DNA of 64,000 nucleotides from Acidimicrobiia bacterium (GCA_017577575.1 PKRG01000001.1:186001-250000), one strand, 5' to 3'. Counted from the first letter of the stretch, positions 33,566-43,349 are shown. The notes: generated from the sequence alone by a model not told the origin. Program-made: numbers and translations.

Positions 33566-34573
33566 TCAGCTCGCCGCCCACACCGCGTACATGCCGATCA
33601 GGTACATCAGCAGGATCACGACCGCGTCCGGCTCCAGCCGGTAGATGCGCGTCTCGGTGCCGTGGACGATGGCGGCGAGGGAGATGGAGGTGAGGAGGAT
33701 CGCCACCACGCCGCTGACGGCCTGGGCCGGATGGACGTCGGCCAGGATCGGGCCCGGCAGGTAGGCGACGTCGGCGATCACCAGGGTGAACATGTTGTAG
33801 GCGTTGCTGCCGAACAGGTTGCCGACGGCGAGGTCGTGGGCACCGATGCGGGCCGCCGCCAGGCACGACACCAGCTCGGGCGCCGACGTCACGAAAGCGA
33901 GCAGCGTGGCCCCGATGAAGGTCTGGCCGATCCCGGTGGCGTCGGCGATAGCTTCGGCGGACGAGGCCATCACGGGAGCGGAGACGAGGATCAGAGCGGC
34001 GGCGACGACGAAGCGGAGGACGGCGCGCCGGGCCCGGTCGGGAGACGACGCCTGCGTTCGGGGCGCCTCCTCGATGGCCCGGGCCTGATCGCTGAAGCGG
34101 CCCACCGGCGAGCGCCGCATCCAGGCGAGAGTGGCGACGTAGTTGCCGGCGATGAACAGGGTGTCGATGCCCACCCAGCCGACAGCGACACGGGGCGGGG
34201 CGAGCACCGCCAGCACCCCCAGTGCGGTCAGGGCGATGGCGATGGACGCCACCCGGGCGTGGCCGCCTTCGATGCGATTCCAGACCTGTTGCTTGCCGGC
34301 CAGGTCGACGATCCCCAGGATCGCCATGTTGATGGCGTTGCTCCCGAACAGGTTGCCGACCGCCAGGTCCGGCGCTCCCGAGATCGCCGCCGCCACGTTG
34401 GTGACGATCTCCGGCAGCGAGGTGGCGCCGGCGACGAGGATCGTTCCCACCAGGAGCCCGGACATTCCCGTCGTCTCCGCCACCTCGTCGCCGGCGACCG
34501 ACAGGCGGATACCCGCCCAGGCCACCACCGCCCCGGAGAGGACGAAGACGACGACGGCGGCCCCCAGGGTCAC
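33566..34573 (-). CDS. Na+/Ca2+ exchanger-family membrane protein
   Basis: 335 aa, ten or so membrane segments in two inverted halves. Both alpha repeats are present: GATSLPEIVTNVAAAISGAP with DLAVGNLFGSN, and FVTSAPELVSCLAAARIGAH with DLAVGNLFGSN. The acidic Glu in each SLPE/SAPE motif is the ion ligand. Probably exports Ca2+ against Na+ or H+. GTG start. It is convergent with the ctaG gene, with only four bases between. Confidence 0.9.
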   Translation of the reverse strand: MTLGAAVVVFVLSGAVVAWAGIRLSVAGDEVAETTGMSGLLVGTILVAGATSLPEIVTNVAAAISGAPDLAVGNLFGSNAINMAILGIVDLAGKQQVWNRIEGGHARVASIAIALTALGVLAVLAPPRVAVGWVGIDTLFIAGNYVATLAWMRRSPVGRFSDQARAIEEAPRTQASSPDRARRAVLRFVVAAALILVSAPVMASSAEAIADATGIGQTFIGATLLAFVTSAPELVSCLAAARIGAHDLAVGNLFGSNAYNMFTLVIADVAYLPGPILADVHPAQAVSGVVAILLTSISLAAIVHGTETRIYRLEPDAVVILLMYLIGMYAVWAAS

Positions 34574-34639
34574 GGTTCGGCCACAGTGAAAGACATCGCC
34601 CGCGATCCTGGCAGAGTCGGCCGCCGGTTGCCCGCCGTC

Positions 34640-35752
34640 TCAGGTGACGGTGACATCGAGGAGGGCACCGACTCCATAGGTGATCACGGCGGCGACGAGC
34701 CCGAGCACCATCTGGCGGAGCCCGGACCTCCACACGCTGCGCCCGGTCACGAGGGTGATGGCCGCCCCGATGCCGAAGAGGCCCAGACCGCTGACGCCCA
34801 TGCTCCAGGCCACGGCACGCAGGCCCTCGGTGAGGAAGAAGGGGATCACGGGGACGATCGCCCCCACTGCGAACAACCCGAACGAAGTGAACGCAGCCAC
34901 CCACGCCGACCCACCGAGATCGTCGGGGTCGATGCCCAGCTCCTCCCGGGCCATCGTGTCCAGCGCCAGGTCCGGGTCCGACATGATCTTCGCCGCCAGC
35001 TTCCTGGCGTCCTCCTCGTCGAGGCCCTTGGCCCGATAGATGAGGACGAGCTCCTCTTCCTCCTCTTGCGGCATTTCCTCGATCTCGCGCCGTTCGATCT
35101 CGAGCTGCCGGGAGTGCAGCTCCCGGGCGCTCTGCACCGACAGCCACTCGCCTATCGCCATCGACGCCGACCCGGCCAGCAGGCCCGCCAGGCCGCTGAC
35201 GACGACCGTGTCGGCGGGCAGGTTGGCGCCGGCCACCCCCATCACGAGCGCCAGGTTCGAGACGAGGCCGTCGTTCGACCCGAGCACCGCCGCCCGGAGG
35301 GCGTTGCCGTCGAGGCTGCGGTGACGGCGCTCGAAGCGGGCGATGTCGGGCCCTTCCAGCCCCCGGTCGGTGATCCGGCGGAGGAGCGCCGCATGGGACC
35401 GCTCGTCCTGGCGCATCGAAGTGCCTTCGGTCTCGGGCTGGTCGTCGTACATGAACTGTCCCTTGGCCTCGTCCTCGGCGACGACCGAAGCCAGGAACCG
35501 GGAGCCGAATCGGCGTCCCAACCAGGCGACGATCCTCGCTCTGCGCGACGGCCGGGGGATCTCCACGTCTCCCAGACGCTCGGCCCAGAAGGAGGCGTGA
35601 CGGTCCTCCACCTCGGCCAATCCCGCATAGAGCTCGGCGAGCGGCGAGTCACCCTCCAGCTCGGCCAGGGCCCGATACAGGAAGGCGCCGTCGACCTCGC
35701 TCTGGAGGTTCTCCAGGTAGCGTTGGCGGTCGGATCGTTGTGGAGTGCTCAC
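34640..35752 (-). CDS. VIT1/CCC1-type transporter with N-terminal ferritin-like domain
   Basis: 370 aa from GTG. Residues about 1-150 are a four-helix ferritin-like domain (YLENLQSEVDGAFLYRALAE, VEDRHASFWAERL, MRQDERSHAALLRR) with Glu/His iron-type ligands; residues 170-370 are a VIT membrane domain (AVLGSNDGLVSNLALVMGVAG and four more helices). Such fusions move Fe2+ or Mn2+ out of the cytoplasm. A polar insert (MPQEEEEELVLIYRAKGL) joins TM2 and TM3. It sits next to other cation carriers. Confidence 0.9.
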   Translation of the reverse strand: MSTPQRSDRQRYLENLQSEVDGAFLYRALAELEGDSPLAELYAGLAEVEDRHASFWAERLGDVEIPRPSRRARIVAWLGRRFGSRFLASVVAEDEAKGQFMYDDQPETEGTSMRQDERSHAALLRRITDRGLEGPDIARFERRHRSLDGNALRAAVLGSNDGLVSNLALVMGVAGANLPADTVVVSGLAGLLAGSASMAIGEWLSVQSARELHSRQLEIERREIEEMPQEEEEELVLIYRAKGLDEEDARKLAAKIMSDPDLALDTMAREELGIDPDDLGGSAWVAAFTSFGLFAVGAIVPVIPFFLTEGLRAVAWSMGVSGLGLFGIGAAITLVTGRSVWRSGLRQMVLGLVAAVITYGVGALLDVTVT

Positions 35753-35863
35753 GGGTTCCGACCCGATCGTATCGCCGCACCCGGCGGCGTTCCGGCCGAG
35801 GAGCGCCGGAAAGTCTTTCCACGGTGCTACAAACGGCGTGAACCGGCAGCAAGGAGAGAGCAG

Positions 35864-36322
35864 ATGAGCATCATGGTGCCCCTCGACACTTCGGAGGTGG
35901 GGCGGTCGGCGCTGCCGAAGGCGGAGGAGCTCGCCAAGGCACTGGGCCAATCGCTCCTCCTCGTGACCGTGGCCGACGACGACACCATCCACGCCGTCTC
36001 CGAATTGGCCCGCATCGAAGGCCAGGATCCGATCGACTTCTTGGAGCTCAACCTGCGCAGCCGGGCCCGCGCCGTCAGCGTCCCGGCCGAGACCGACCTG
36101 CTGCCCGGACAGGACCCGGCTTCGGCGATCGTCGACCGGGCCCACCAGCCCGACGTGGACATGATCGTGATGGCCACCCACGGGCGCACCGGGCTCTCCC
36201 GATGGCGGCTGGGCAGCGTCGCCGAGCGGGTGGTGAGGGCCGCCACCGTGCCGGTCCTGGTGATCCCCGCCCCGTGGCGGGTCAAGGAGACCCCGGCGTC
36301 GATGGAAGCCGCCGAGGCGTGA
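35864..36322 (+). CDS. Universal stress protein, UspA domain
   Basis: 152 aa, single Usp domain: IMVPLDTSEVGRSALPKAEELA at the start and the ATP-binding loop ATHGRTGLSRWRLGSVAERVVRAATVPVLVIP at the end, with G-2x-G-9x-G spacing nearly kept. Usps adjust growth and stress survival, in mycobacteria often under DosR, but no GGGAC palindrome is seen in this gene's upstream region. AAGGAGAG precedes the ATG. The phosphofructokinase gene follows 13 bases later. Confidence 0.93.
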   Translation: MSIMVPLDTSEVGRSALPKAEELAKALGQSLLLVTVADDDTIHAVSELARIEGQDPIDFLELNLRSRARAVSVPAETDLLPGQDPASAIVDRAHQPDVDMIVMATHGRTGLSRWRLGSVAERVVRAATVPVLVIPAPWRVKETPASMEAAEA

Positions 36323-36335
36323 GGGGAGCACAGAG

Positions 36336-37355
36336 ATGAAGGTGGGGGTGCTCACCGCCGGAGGCGACTGTCCGGGCCTCAACGCCGCCATCCGGGGCGT
36401 GGTCGCCCGCGTGACGGGAGGTGGCGGCGAGTGCGTAGGCATCCAGAAAGGGTGGCGGGGCCTGATGGAGGGCCTCGTCCGGCCGCTGACCCGCGACGAC
36501 GTCAGGGGGATCCTCTATCAGGGGGGCACCATCCTCGGCACCTCCCGCATGGACCCGTACGTGCACGGCAACGGCTACGAGTCGGTCCGGGAAACCGTCG
36601 AGTCGGCAGGCATCGACTCTCTGGTCGTCATCGGCGGCGACGGGTCGCTGCGGACCGCCGCCCGCCTCGAGGCCGAAGGGCTGCCGGTGGTCGGTGTCCC
36701 CAAGACGATCGACAACGACATCCCCGGCACCGACGTGACGTTCGGGTTCCACACGGCGGTCCAGATCGTGACCGACGCCATCGACCGGCTCACCACCACG
36801 GCCGAGTCGCACAACCGCGTCATGGTCGTGGAGGTGATGGGCCGCACCGCCGGGTGGATCGCGGCGTACGCCGGGATCGCGGGCGGGGCGGAGGCGATCC
36901 TCGTCCCCGAAGTCGAATACGACCTCGATGACCTCGCCGAGCGGTTGCGTCGTCGCCACAAGGCGGGCCACGACTACTCGATCGTGGTTGTGGCAGAGGG
37001 GACACCCACCCCCGAGGGTGATCCCGCCACCCGCGGCGTCGACGCCTACGGGTTCGCCCGCCTGGGAGGGGTGGGCAACGTCATCGCCGCCGAGTTGGAG
37101 CGGCTCACCGGCTACGAGTGCCGGGTGATGACGCTCGGTTACCTGCAGCGGGGAGGGACACCCACCGCCTACGACCGGATCCTCGCCACCCGTCTGGGCC
37201 TGGCCGCTGGGGCGCTCGCCGTGGCCGGCGAGAGCGGGGTGATGGTGGCCGTCGACGGCGAGGACATCGTCCCCGTGCCGCTCAGCGTCGTCGATCAGCC
37301 TCCCCGGCAGCTGGACACCGCCCGCATGGAGGATGCCGCCTGGTTCTTCGCCTGA
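36336..37355 (+). CDS. pfkA: 6-phosphofructokinase
   Basis: 339 aa. Motifs: VGVLTAGGDCPGLNAAIRGV, IGGDGSLRTAARL, VPKTIDNDIPGTDVTFGF (catalytic Asp in TIDND), VVEVMGRTAGWIAAYAG and the C-terminal GGTPTAYDRILATRLG. It phosphorylates fructose-6-phosphate. The phosphoryl donor is uncertain: GGDGS is typical of ATP enzymes, whereas Lys in PKTIDND is typical of PPi-type and some ATP actinobacterial enzymes. GAGGGGAG precedes the ATG. Likely co-transcribed with the Usp gene. Confidence 0.94.
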   Translation: MKVGVLTAGGDCPGLNAAIRGVVARVTGGGGECVGIQKGWRGLMEGLVRPLTRDDVRGILYQGGTILGTSRMDPYVHGNGYESVRETVESAGIDSLVVIGGDGSLRTAARLEAEGLPVVGVPKTIDNDIPGTDVTFGFHTAVQIVTDAIDRLTTTAESHNRVMVVEVMGRTAGWIAAYAGIAGGAEAILVPEVEYDLDDLAERLRRRHKAGHDYSIVVVAEGTPTPEGDPATRGVDAYGFARLGGVGNVIAAELERLTGYECRVMTLGYLQRGGTPTAYDRILATRLGLAAGALAVAGESGVMVAVDGEDIVPVPLSVVDQPPRQLDTARMEDAAWFFA

Positions 37356-37362
37356 GCGGCGT

Positions 37363-38496
37363 TCACCAGTCGATAGCCGACAGCCAGGGCGATTCGAAGG
37401 TGGCGGCGATCTCTCCGGTCGCCAAATCCACTCCCACCCAGAGGGTGGGCGGTTCGGCAGCGCTGACGATCGCCAGCCCTTCGGAGGACATGCCCACCGA
37501 GTACGCACCTGCGGCATCGGCCCCGAGGGGAGTGGCGGAGCCGTCGGCGATCGACACGACCTGAATCGGCCCGTACCCGGCGTCGGCTTCCACCGCCGCG
37601 GCCAGCGCCATCCCGTCGTGGACCGCGAAGACGTCCACGGCCGGCAGGTCGACCCTCTCCAGCGTGTCGATCGGGCCCGCCGTGTCCATGGGCACCCGGT
37701 AGAAGGTGTGCTGGTCGTCCCACACGAGGAGGGTCGAATCGTCCTCCCACACGAGATCGACGAGAGCCGACGCCGCATCGACGGAGCCGGCGGATAGCGG
37801 CACCCGGGAGATCTCGTTGCCCTCGGTGTCGGCCACGACCAGGGTGTCGTAGACGGTGGCGAAGAACTCGGGCTGCTCGGGGTCCGGGTAGCAGTCGTCG
37901 GCGGTGAGGTAGGCCAGGGTGGCGCCGTTCGGCGACAGGGCTGGCTTGCCCGAGGCGATCGTGGTCGCGCGGCCGGTGTCCAGGTCGAGGACCTCGACCC
38001 GGCCCCCCGCCGACTCGCAGGTGAACCAGTAGTCCTCCTCCAACAGGTGCAGGTACGCCCTGCCGTCTCCGACGAGTGCCAGGTCGGCGGCGGCGGCCGC
38101 CTCGAACAGGAGCTCGTGGAGGATCTCGGTGGCGCCGGTCGCAGTGTCCACCCGCACCACGTCGGCACCCGACACGGCGATGGCCTCGGGCGGGACCTCG
38201 GTCGGGGAGGGCTCGGTCGTCTCTGTGGTGGTGGCCGGAGCGGTGGTCGGGGGAGTGGTCGTCACCGTGGCCGTCGAAGCGGCGGTGGTAGCCGGAGCGG
38301 AGGTGGTGGCAGGCGGTTCCGTCGATGGCGGGGTCGTGGCGGTGGTGTCGGACGGGATCGTGGTCGTGGCCGGCTCGTCCCCGCCCGTCTGGGCGAGGAT
38401 CACTGCGGCCACCGCCAACACGACCACCACTGCGCCCACGATCAGCGGCCAGGGCGGGCGTCGTTCTTCCTCTGGCTGCTGTTCGGGTGGTGTCAT
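37363..38496 (-). CDS. Membrane-anchored beta-propeller-like protein
   Basis: 377 aa. A short proline-rich cytosolic start, one TM (PLIVGAVVVVLAVAAVILAQ), a Thr/Ala/Pro-rich linker of about 70 residues (TTTPPTTAPATTTETTEPSP), then repeated beta-sheet blades (VVRVDTATGATEIL, VEVLDLDTGRATTIASGKPALSPNGATLAYL, LVWEDDSTLLVWDDQ). The blade pattern resembles WD40/TolB-type propellers. The linker is the kind that is O-glycosylated in secreted actinobacterial proteins. Function unknown. Confidence 0.75.
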   Translation of the reverse strand: MTPPEQQPEEERRPPWPLIVGAVVVVLAVAAVILAQTGGDEPATTTIPSDTTATTPPSTEPPATTSAPATTAASTATVTTTPPTTAPATTTETTEPSPTEVPPEAIAVSGADVVRVDTATGATEILHELLFEAAAAADLALVGDGRAYLHLLEEDYWFTCESAGGRVEVLDLDTGRATTIASGKPALSPNGATLAYLTADDCYPDPEQPEFFATVYDTLVVADTEGNEISRVPLSAGSVDAASALVDLVWEDDSTLLVWDDQHTFYRVPMDTAGPIDTLERVDLPAVDVFAVHDGMALAAAVEADAGYGPIQVVSIADGSATPLGADAAGAYSVGMSSEGLAIVSAAEPPTLWVGVDLATGEIAATFESPWLSAIDW

Positions 38497-38503
38497 GGGG
38501 GAG

Positions 38504-38509
38504 ACGCTA
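38504..38509 (-). promoter_or_regulatory. Predicted -10 element, leaderless propeller gene
   Basis: TAGCGT on the minus strand, seven bases before the ATG at 38496; same hexamer and spacing as the glutamate dehydrogenase gene. Confidence 0.45.
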
Positions 38510-38607
38510 GTTGCCGCCGTGGCCGCGATGGGGGACCCCGGCCGCCCGTTCTCTAGGCGCCTGCCCGGTGATACCGTCAGGACGACGGCTACGGAGAGGT
38601 TGCAGCC

Positions 38608-39240
38608 ATGACCGTCGACGACACCGACGAACCGCGTGCCGACATCCCCGTCGAGGCGGGCGGCGACCGTGGCGTCGACGCTCCAGCAGCCGTCGCCGCC
38701 CTGCGCGCCGCCATCGTGGGCGATTGGTGGACCTACGTCTTGCGCGGTTTCCTGGCGGTCGCCTTCGGCCTCACCGCCCTCGTGTGGCCCGAGATCACGG
38801 TCATCGCCCTCGTGGCCGCCTTCGGCGCCTACGTCCTCGTCGACGGGATCGTGGCGGTGATCTTCAGCCTCGGAGGGCGGGGGAACGTCCGCTGGTGGAC
38901 GGCGATGTGGGGCCTCGTCTCGGTGGCCGCGGGCGCGGCCGCGTTCCTGTGGCCGGACATCACGGCCCGCGCCCTGGTCTATCTGATCGCCGCCTGGGCG
39001 GTGCTGACCGGGGTGTCGGAGCTGGTGGTCGCCATCGCCTGGCGGCAGGAGATGCGCAACGAATGGGTCCTCATCGTCACCGGGATCCTCTCTGTCGTAG
39101 TCGGTCTCGTCCTGGCGATCTACCCGGTGGCCGCCGCGCTCTCCTTCGTGGTGCTGATCGGCGCTCATGCCGTCGTCTTGGGGGTGCTCCTCGTCGTCGT
39201 CGGCTTCCGGCTGCGTGACCTCCGACATGACCTCGTCTGA
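38608..39240 (+). CDS. HdeD/DUF308-like membrane protein
   Basis: 210 aa with a polar N-terminus and six membrane helices in pairs, each repeat ending in LVWPEIT / FLWPDIT / AIYPVAA, the WP motif typical of DUF308. The family is linked to acid or stress tolerance in enterobacteria, but its mechanism is unknown. GGAGAGG precedes the ATG. The P-type ATPase gene starts 14 bases before its stop, so the two are coupled. Confidence 0.88.
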   Translation: MTVDDTDEPRADIPVEAGGDRGVDAPAAVAALRAAIVGDWWTYVLRGFLAVAFGLTALVWPEITVIALVAAFGAYVLVDGIVAVIFSLGGRGNVRWWTAMWGLVSVAAGAAAFLWPDITARALVYLIAAWAVLTGVSELVVAIAWRQEMRNEWVLIVTGILSVVVGLVLAIYPVAAALSFVVLIGAHAVVLGVLLVVVGFRLRDLRHDLV

Positions 39241-42067
39241 GCTGAACCAGGGCATCGTCGACGAGGCCTCGGCTCTCGACGCTCCGTGGGCGCTGGAAGC
39301 GGCAGAGGTCGCCCGACGCCTGGCGACCGACGTCGAATCCGGGCTCTCCGCGGAGGAAGCGGCTTCCCGGCTGGATCGGTTCGGTCCCAACCGGCTCGAA
39401 GAGTCGGCAGCGGTCCCGGCGTGGAAGAAGTTCCTCGCCCAGTTCGCCGATCCCCTCGTGTACCTGCTGCTCGCCGCAGTCGTCATCTCGGTCGGGGCGT
39501 GGGCCCTCGAAGGCGCCGGGGGGTTCCCCTTCGAGGCGGTGGTGATCGCCGTGATCGTGGTGGCGAACGCCGTCCTCGGATACGTCCAGGAAGCACGTGC
39601 CGAGGCGGCGGTGGAGGCGCTGCAGAGAATGGCCTCGCCCACCGCCACCGTCGTGCGCGACGGCACCGAGACGGAGGTCCCCACAGAAGACCTCGTGCCC
39701 GGCGACCTGCTGGTGGTCGCCGAGGGCGACGCCGTCGGAGCCGACGCCCGGCTCGTCGAAGCCGCCGCCCTCACGGTCGCCGAAGCCTCGCTCACAGGGG
39801 AGAGCGAGCCGGTCTCGAAGGGGGTCCAGCCGCTGGGGCCGCGTGTGGAGCTCGGCGACCGCTCCAACATGGTCTTCAAGGGGACCGCGGTCACCCGGGG
39901 CAGGGGGGTGGCGGTGGTCACGGCCACCGGGATGGACACCGAGATGGGCCGCATCGCCCGCCTCCTCGGAGAGACAGAAGAGGAGGCCACCCCGCTGCAA
40001 CGAGAGGTGGGGCGAGTCGGGAAGGCGCTCGGGGTGGCGGTGGTGGTCATAGCCGCCGTCGTGGTCGGGGCGATCCTCATCGCCGATCCCATCGAGTCGG
40101 CCTCCGACCTCGTCACCGTGTTCCTGGTGGGCGTGTCGCTGGCGGTGGCCGCCGTGCCCGAGGGGCTGCCGGCGATCCTGTCTGTGGTACTGGCCCTCGG
40201 CGTGCAGCGGATGGCCAGGAAGAACGCCATCGTCAAGAGGCTTTCCTCGGTCGAGACACTCGGCTCGGCGTCGGTCATCTGCTCGGACAAGACCGGCACG
40301 CTCACCAAGAGCGAGATGACCATCGAGAAGGTGATCACCCCATCGGTGGCCGTGGACATCACCGGCGCCGGCTACGACCCCACCGGTGAGGTGCTGTGCG
40401 ACGGGGAGCCGCTCGACGACCCCGAGCTGGTGGAGGAGGTCGCGTTCGTCTTGGGTGGAGGGAGCCTGGCCAGTGACGCTTCGATCTACCGAGAGGACGG
40501 GGTGTGGAAGGCGCGAGGTGATCCCACCGAAGCGGCGTTCCTGGTGGCCGAACGCAAGCTGGGCATCGACGAGGTTCGCCGCCGGCGGTTCCGGCGCGTC
40601 GGAGAGGTGCCGTTCACGCCGGAGCGGAAGCTCATGTCGACTCTCGAGGCCGACGCCGAGCGCGACGGCCGCATCGACGTCGTGGTGAAAGGCGCCCCCG
40701 ACGTGCTCCTCGGGCGCTGCAGCCACGAGCGAGTCAGAGGCGAGGAGCGGCCGCTCACCGAAGAGAGGCGCCGGGAGATCCTCGCCGACGTGGAACGCCT
40801 CGCCGACCTGGCGCTGCGGACGCTCGCCGTCGCCTACCGCCCGTTGCCCGACCACGAACCGCCCGAGCCCGACGAGTCCATCGAGCGGGACCTCGTGTAC
40901 GTCGGGATGGTGGGCATCATCGACCCGCCCCGGGAAGAGGTCAGGGCCGCCATCGCCGAAGCGAAGGAGGCCGGCGTGCGGGTGATCATGATCACCGGCG
41001 ATCACCCCCGCACCGCCCTCCGCATCGCCTCCGACCTGGGCATCGCCGCCGCCGACGCCCGGGCGTTGACCGGGGCGGAACTCGAGGAGATGGACGACGA
41101 GACCCTCCGCGAGGAGGCGGCGACCGTCGACGTGTTCGCCCGGGTGGCGCCCGTCCACAAGCTGCGGATCGTCGACGCTCTCCAAGCGGAAGGGAACATC
41201 GTGGCGATGACCGGTGACGGCGTCAACGATGCTCCTGCCCTCAAGTCCGCCGACATCGGCGTGGCGATGGGCATCACCGGCACGGACGTCAGCAAGGAGG
41301 CGGCGGACATGATCCTCGCCGACGACAACTTCGCCACGATCGTCGCCGCCGTGCGGGAGGGCCGGGGGATCTTCGCCAACATCCGCAAGTTCCTGCGGTT
41401 CCTCCTCTCGTCGAACATCGGCGAGGTCTTCACCATGTTCTTCGGAGTGCTCTTCGCCGGGTACCTGGGCCTGACGGAAGGTGCCGACGGCCTCGCCGTG
41501 CCGCTCCTCGCCACCCAGATACTGTGGATCAACCTCCTCACCGACACGGGCCCGGCTTTGGCGATGGGGGTGGACCCGCCCCCCGACGACGTGATGCTGC
41601 GCCCGCCTCGCCGCCTCACCGACCGTGTCATCGACGCCGCCATGTGGCGGGGGATCGTGTGGGTCGGGATCGTGATGGCCGCTGCCACCCTCCTCGCCCT
41701 CGACACGAAGACGCCCGGCGGCCTCATCGACGGGACGGGCGACGTCGTCTACGGGCGGACGATGGCGTTCACCACCCTCGTCATCGCCCAGCTGTTCAAC
41801 ACCTTCAACGCCCGCTCGGACCACCAGAGCGCCTTCTCCCACATGTTCACCAATCCGCTCCTGTGGGGGGCGATACTCGTGTCGGTACTGCTCCAGGTCG
41901 CGGTCGTAGAGATCCCGTTCCTCAACGACGCCTTCGGCACCGTCCCGTTGACCCTCGGCGACTGGGGTCTGTGCACGGCCCTGGCGTCGGCCGTGCTCTG
42001 GGGCGACGAGCTCAAGAAGCTCCTCAGCCGTCTGGTGCGCCGAGGCGGCGCAGACGCACCCGCGTGA
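39227..42067 (+). CDS. P2-type cation-transporting ATPase, probably Ca2+
   Basis: 946 aa. Cation_ATPase_N (LSAEEAASRLDRFGPNRLEE), TGES dephosphorylation loop, TM4 motif AAVPEGLPAILSVVLALGVQ, phosphorylated Asp354 in CSDKTGTLT, KGAPDVLL nucleotide site, TGDGVNDAPALKSADIGVAMG hinge, and TM6 INLLTDTGPALAMGVD. The PEGLP and NxxTD ion ligands fit SERCA/PMR1-like Ca2+ or Mn2+ pumps rather than heavy-metal P1B pumps; there is no CPC motif or metal-binding head. Overlaps hdeD-like upstream by 14 bases and the convergent CorC gene by 44 bases. Confidence 0.93.
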   Translation: MTSSELNQGIVDEASALDAPWALEAAEVARRLATDVESGLSAEEAASRLDRFGPNRLEESAAVPAWKKFLAQFADPLVYLLLAAVVISVGAWALEGAGGFPFEAVVIAVIVVANAVLGYVQEARAEAAVEALQRMASPTATVVRDGTETEVPTEDLVPGDLLVVAEGDAVGADARLVEAAALTVAEASLTGESEPVSKGVQPLGPRVELGDRSNMVFKGTAVTRGRGVAVVTATGMDTEMGRIARLLGETEEEATPLQREVGRVGKALGVAVVVIAAVVVGAILIADPIESASDLVTVFLVGVSLAVAAVPEGLPAILSVVLALGVQRMARKNAIVKRLSSVETLGSASVICSDKTGTLTKSEMTIEKVITPSVAVDITGAGYDPTGEVLCDGEPLDDPELVEEVAFVLGGGSLASDASIYREDGVWKARGDPTEAAFLVAERKLGIDEVRRRRFRRVGEVPFTPERKLMSTLEADAERDGRIDVVVKGAPDVLLGRCSHERVRGEERPLTEERRREILADVERLADLALRTLAVAYRPLPDHEPPEPDESIERDLVYVGMVGIIDPPREEVRAAIAEAKEAGVRVIMITGDHPRTALRIASDLGIAAADARALTGAELEEMDDETLREEAATVDVFARVAPVHKLRIVDALQAEGNIVAMTGDGVNDAPALKSADIGVAMGITGTDVSKEAADMILADDNFATIVAAVREGRGIFANIRKFLRFLLSSNIGEVFTMFFGVLFAGYLGLTEGADGLAVPLLATQILWINLLTDTGPALAMGVDPPPDDVMLRPPRRLTDRVIDAAMWRGIVWVGIVMAAATLLALDTKTPGGLIDGTGDVVYGRTMAFTTLVIAQLFNTFNARSDHQSAFSHMFTNPLLWGAILVSVLLQVAVVEIPFLNDAFGTVPLTLGDWGLCTALASAVLWGDELKKLLSRLVRRGGADAPA

Positions 42068-43292
42068 TGGCGCGGTCGGCGACCGCCAGCACCGTCGCTT
42101 CCCAGCGCCCCACGACGACCCGGTCGCCGGGCTCGTCGGGGACCCTCCCCAGCTCGTCGAGGATGAGACCGGCGATGGTGGTGTAGTCGCCTTCGGGGAG
42201 GTCGACGCCGATATCGACGAGGTCGTGGATGGGGAAGCTGCCCGGCAGGTCGAGGGAGCCGTCGGGCCGGCGGACGACTCGCACTACGTCGCGGTCGGAC
42301 TCGTCGTAGATCTCGCCCACGACCTCCTCGAGCAGGTCCTCGATCGTCACGATGCCCTCGCTGCTGCCGTGCTCGTTCACCACGATCGCCATGTGCTGGC
42401 GGCGCTGGCGCATGACCCGGAGGGCATCGAGAGCCTCGACGCTCTCGGGGAACACGAGCGGGGGATGGGCGACGGCGCCGACGCTCCCGCTCGCGGTGAT
42501 CAGGTCCCGGAGGTGCACCACTCCGGCGACGCGATCCAGGTCGGCTTCGGGGGCGGTGGGGGCGCGTGAGAAGCCGGCTTCGATCAGCCGGCGCAGTGCC
42601 TCCTCGGCCGGCAGGTCCTGGTCCAGCACGAACACGTCGCGGCGGGGGGTGAGGATCTGGCGCAGCGTCCGCCGGGAGATGTCGAGCGCCCCCGAGATGA
42701 TCCCCCGCTGGTCCGGGGTGAAGCTCTGGAGGTTGGCGACGATGTCACGCACCTCCTCCTCGGTGATCTCCTGGCCGCGCCGGGCCGGGTCGCCGCCGAA
42801 CAGCCGCACGACCAGGTCGGCCGACTTCGACAGCAGCCACACGACGGGCCGGGTGACCTTGGAGATGAACGCCAGCGGCCGGGCGACGAGGAGGCCCCAG
42901 CGCTCGGCCCGTTGCATGGCGAGGCGTTTGGGTGCCAGCTCGCCCACGACCAGCGTGAAGTAGGCGATGAGCAGCGTGACGATCACCACCGCCGCCGGAT
43001 AGGCGGCGCTCCCCATGAAACCGAGATTGTCGGCCAAGGGCTGGGCGAGGGTCACCGCCCCGGAGGCAGATGCGAAGAAGCCCGACAGGGTTATCACGAT
43101 CTGGATGGTGGCGAGGAACCGGTTGGGATCCCGGGCCAGCTCGGCCAGCGTCTTGCCCGCCCCGCCCCGGGTGGCGAACCGCCGGAGCTGGCTCTCCCGT
43201 AGAGACACCAGAGCGAGCTCTGCGCCTGCGAACAGGGCGTTGAGCAACACGAGAGCCACGATGAGGGCGATCTGCTGCCAGAGTGCGTCCAT
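42024..43292 (-). CDS. CNNM/CorC (hemolysin-family) membrane protein
   Basis: 422 aa. DUF21/CNNM membrane region (IALIVALVLLNALFAGAELAL and three more helices), two CBS domains (ILTPRRDVFVLDQDLPAEEALRR; DALRVMRQRRQHMAIVVNEHGSSEGIVTIEDLLEEVVGEI) and a CorC_HlyC C-terminal domain (LDLPGSFPIHDLVDIGVDLPEG). The family transports or senses Mg2+/Co2+. GAGGAGGTG lies before the ATG. The open frame upstream is antisense to copC and is not coding. Confidence 0.92.
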   Translation of the reverse strand: MDALWQQIALIVALVLLNALFAGAELALVSLRESQLRRFATRGGAGKTLAELARDPNRFLATIQIVITLSGFFASASGAVTLAQPLADNLGFMGSAAYPAAVVIVTLLIAYFTLVVGELAPKRLAMQRAERWGLLVARPLAFISKVTRPVVWLLSKSADLVVRLFGGDPARRGQEITEEEVRDIVANLQSFTPDQRGIISGALDISRRTLRQILTPRRDVFVLDQDLPAEEALRRLIEAGFSRAPTAPEADLDRVAGVVHLRDLITASGSVGAVAHPPLVFPESVEALDALRVMRQRRQHMAIVVNEHGSSEGIVTIEDLLEEVVGEIYDESDRDVVRVVRRPDGSLDLPGSFPIHDLVDIGVDLPEGDYTTIAGLILDELGRVPDEPGDRVVVGRWEATVLAVADRAITRVRLRRLGAPDG

Positions 43293-43349
43293 GCCACCTC
43301 CTCGGGCCGGACGGTACCAATGGAGCCGCCGATAGGCTCCCGGCCACAC

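Noticed and set aside
39077..41842. 921-codon minus-strand frame antisense to the P-type ATPase
   Set aside because: Gly/Asp/His/Arg-rich shadow with no domain; the plus strand has all P-type ATPase motifs in order.
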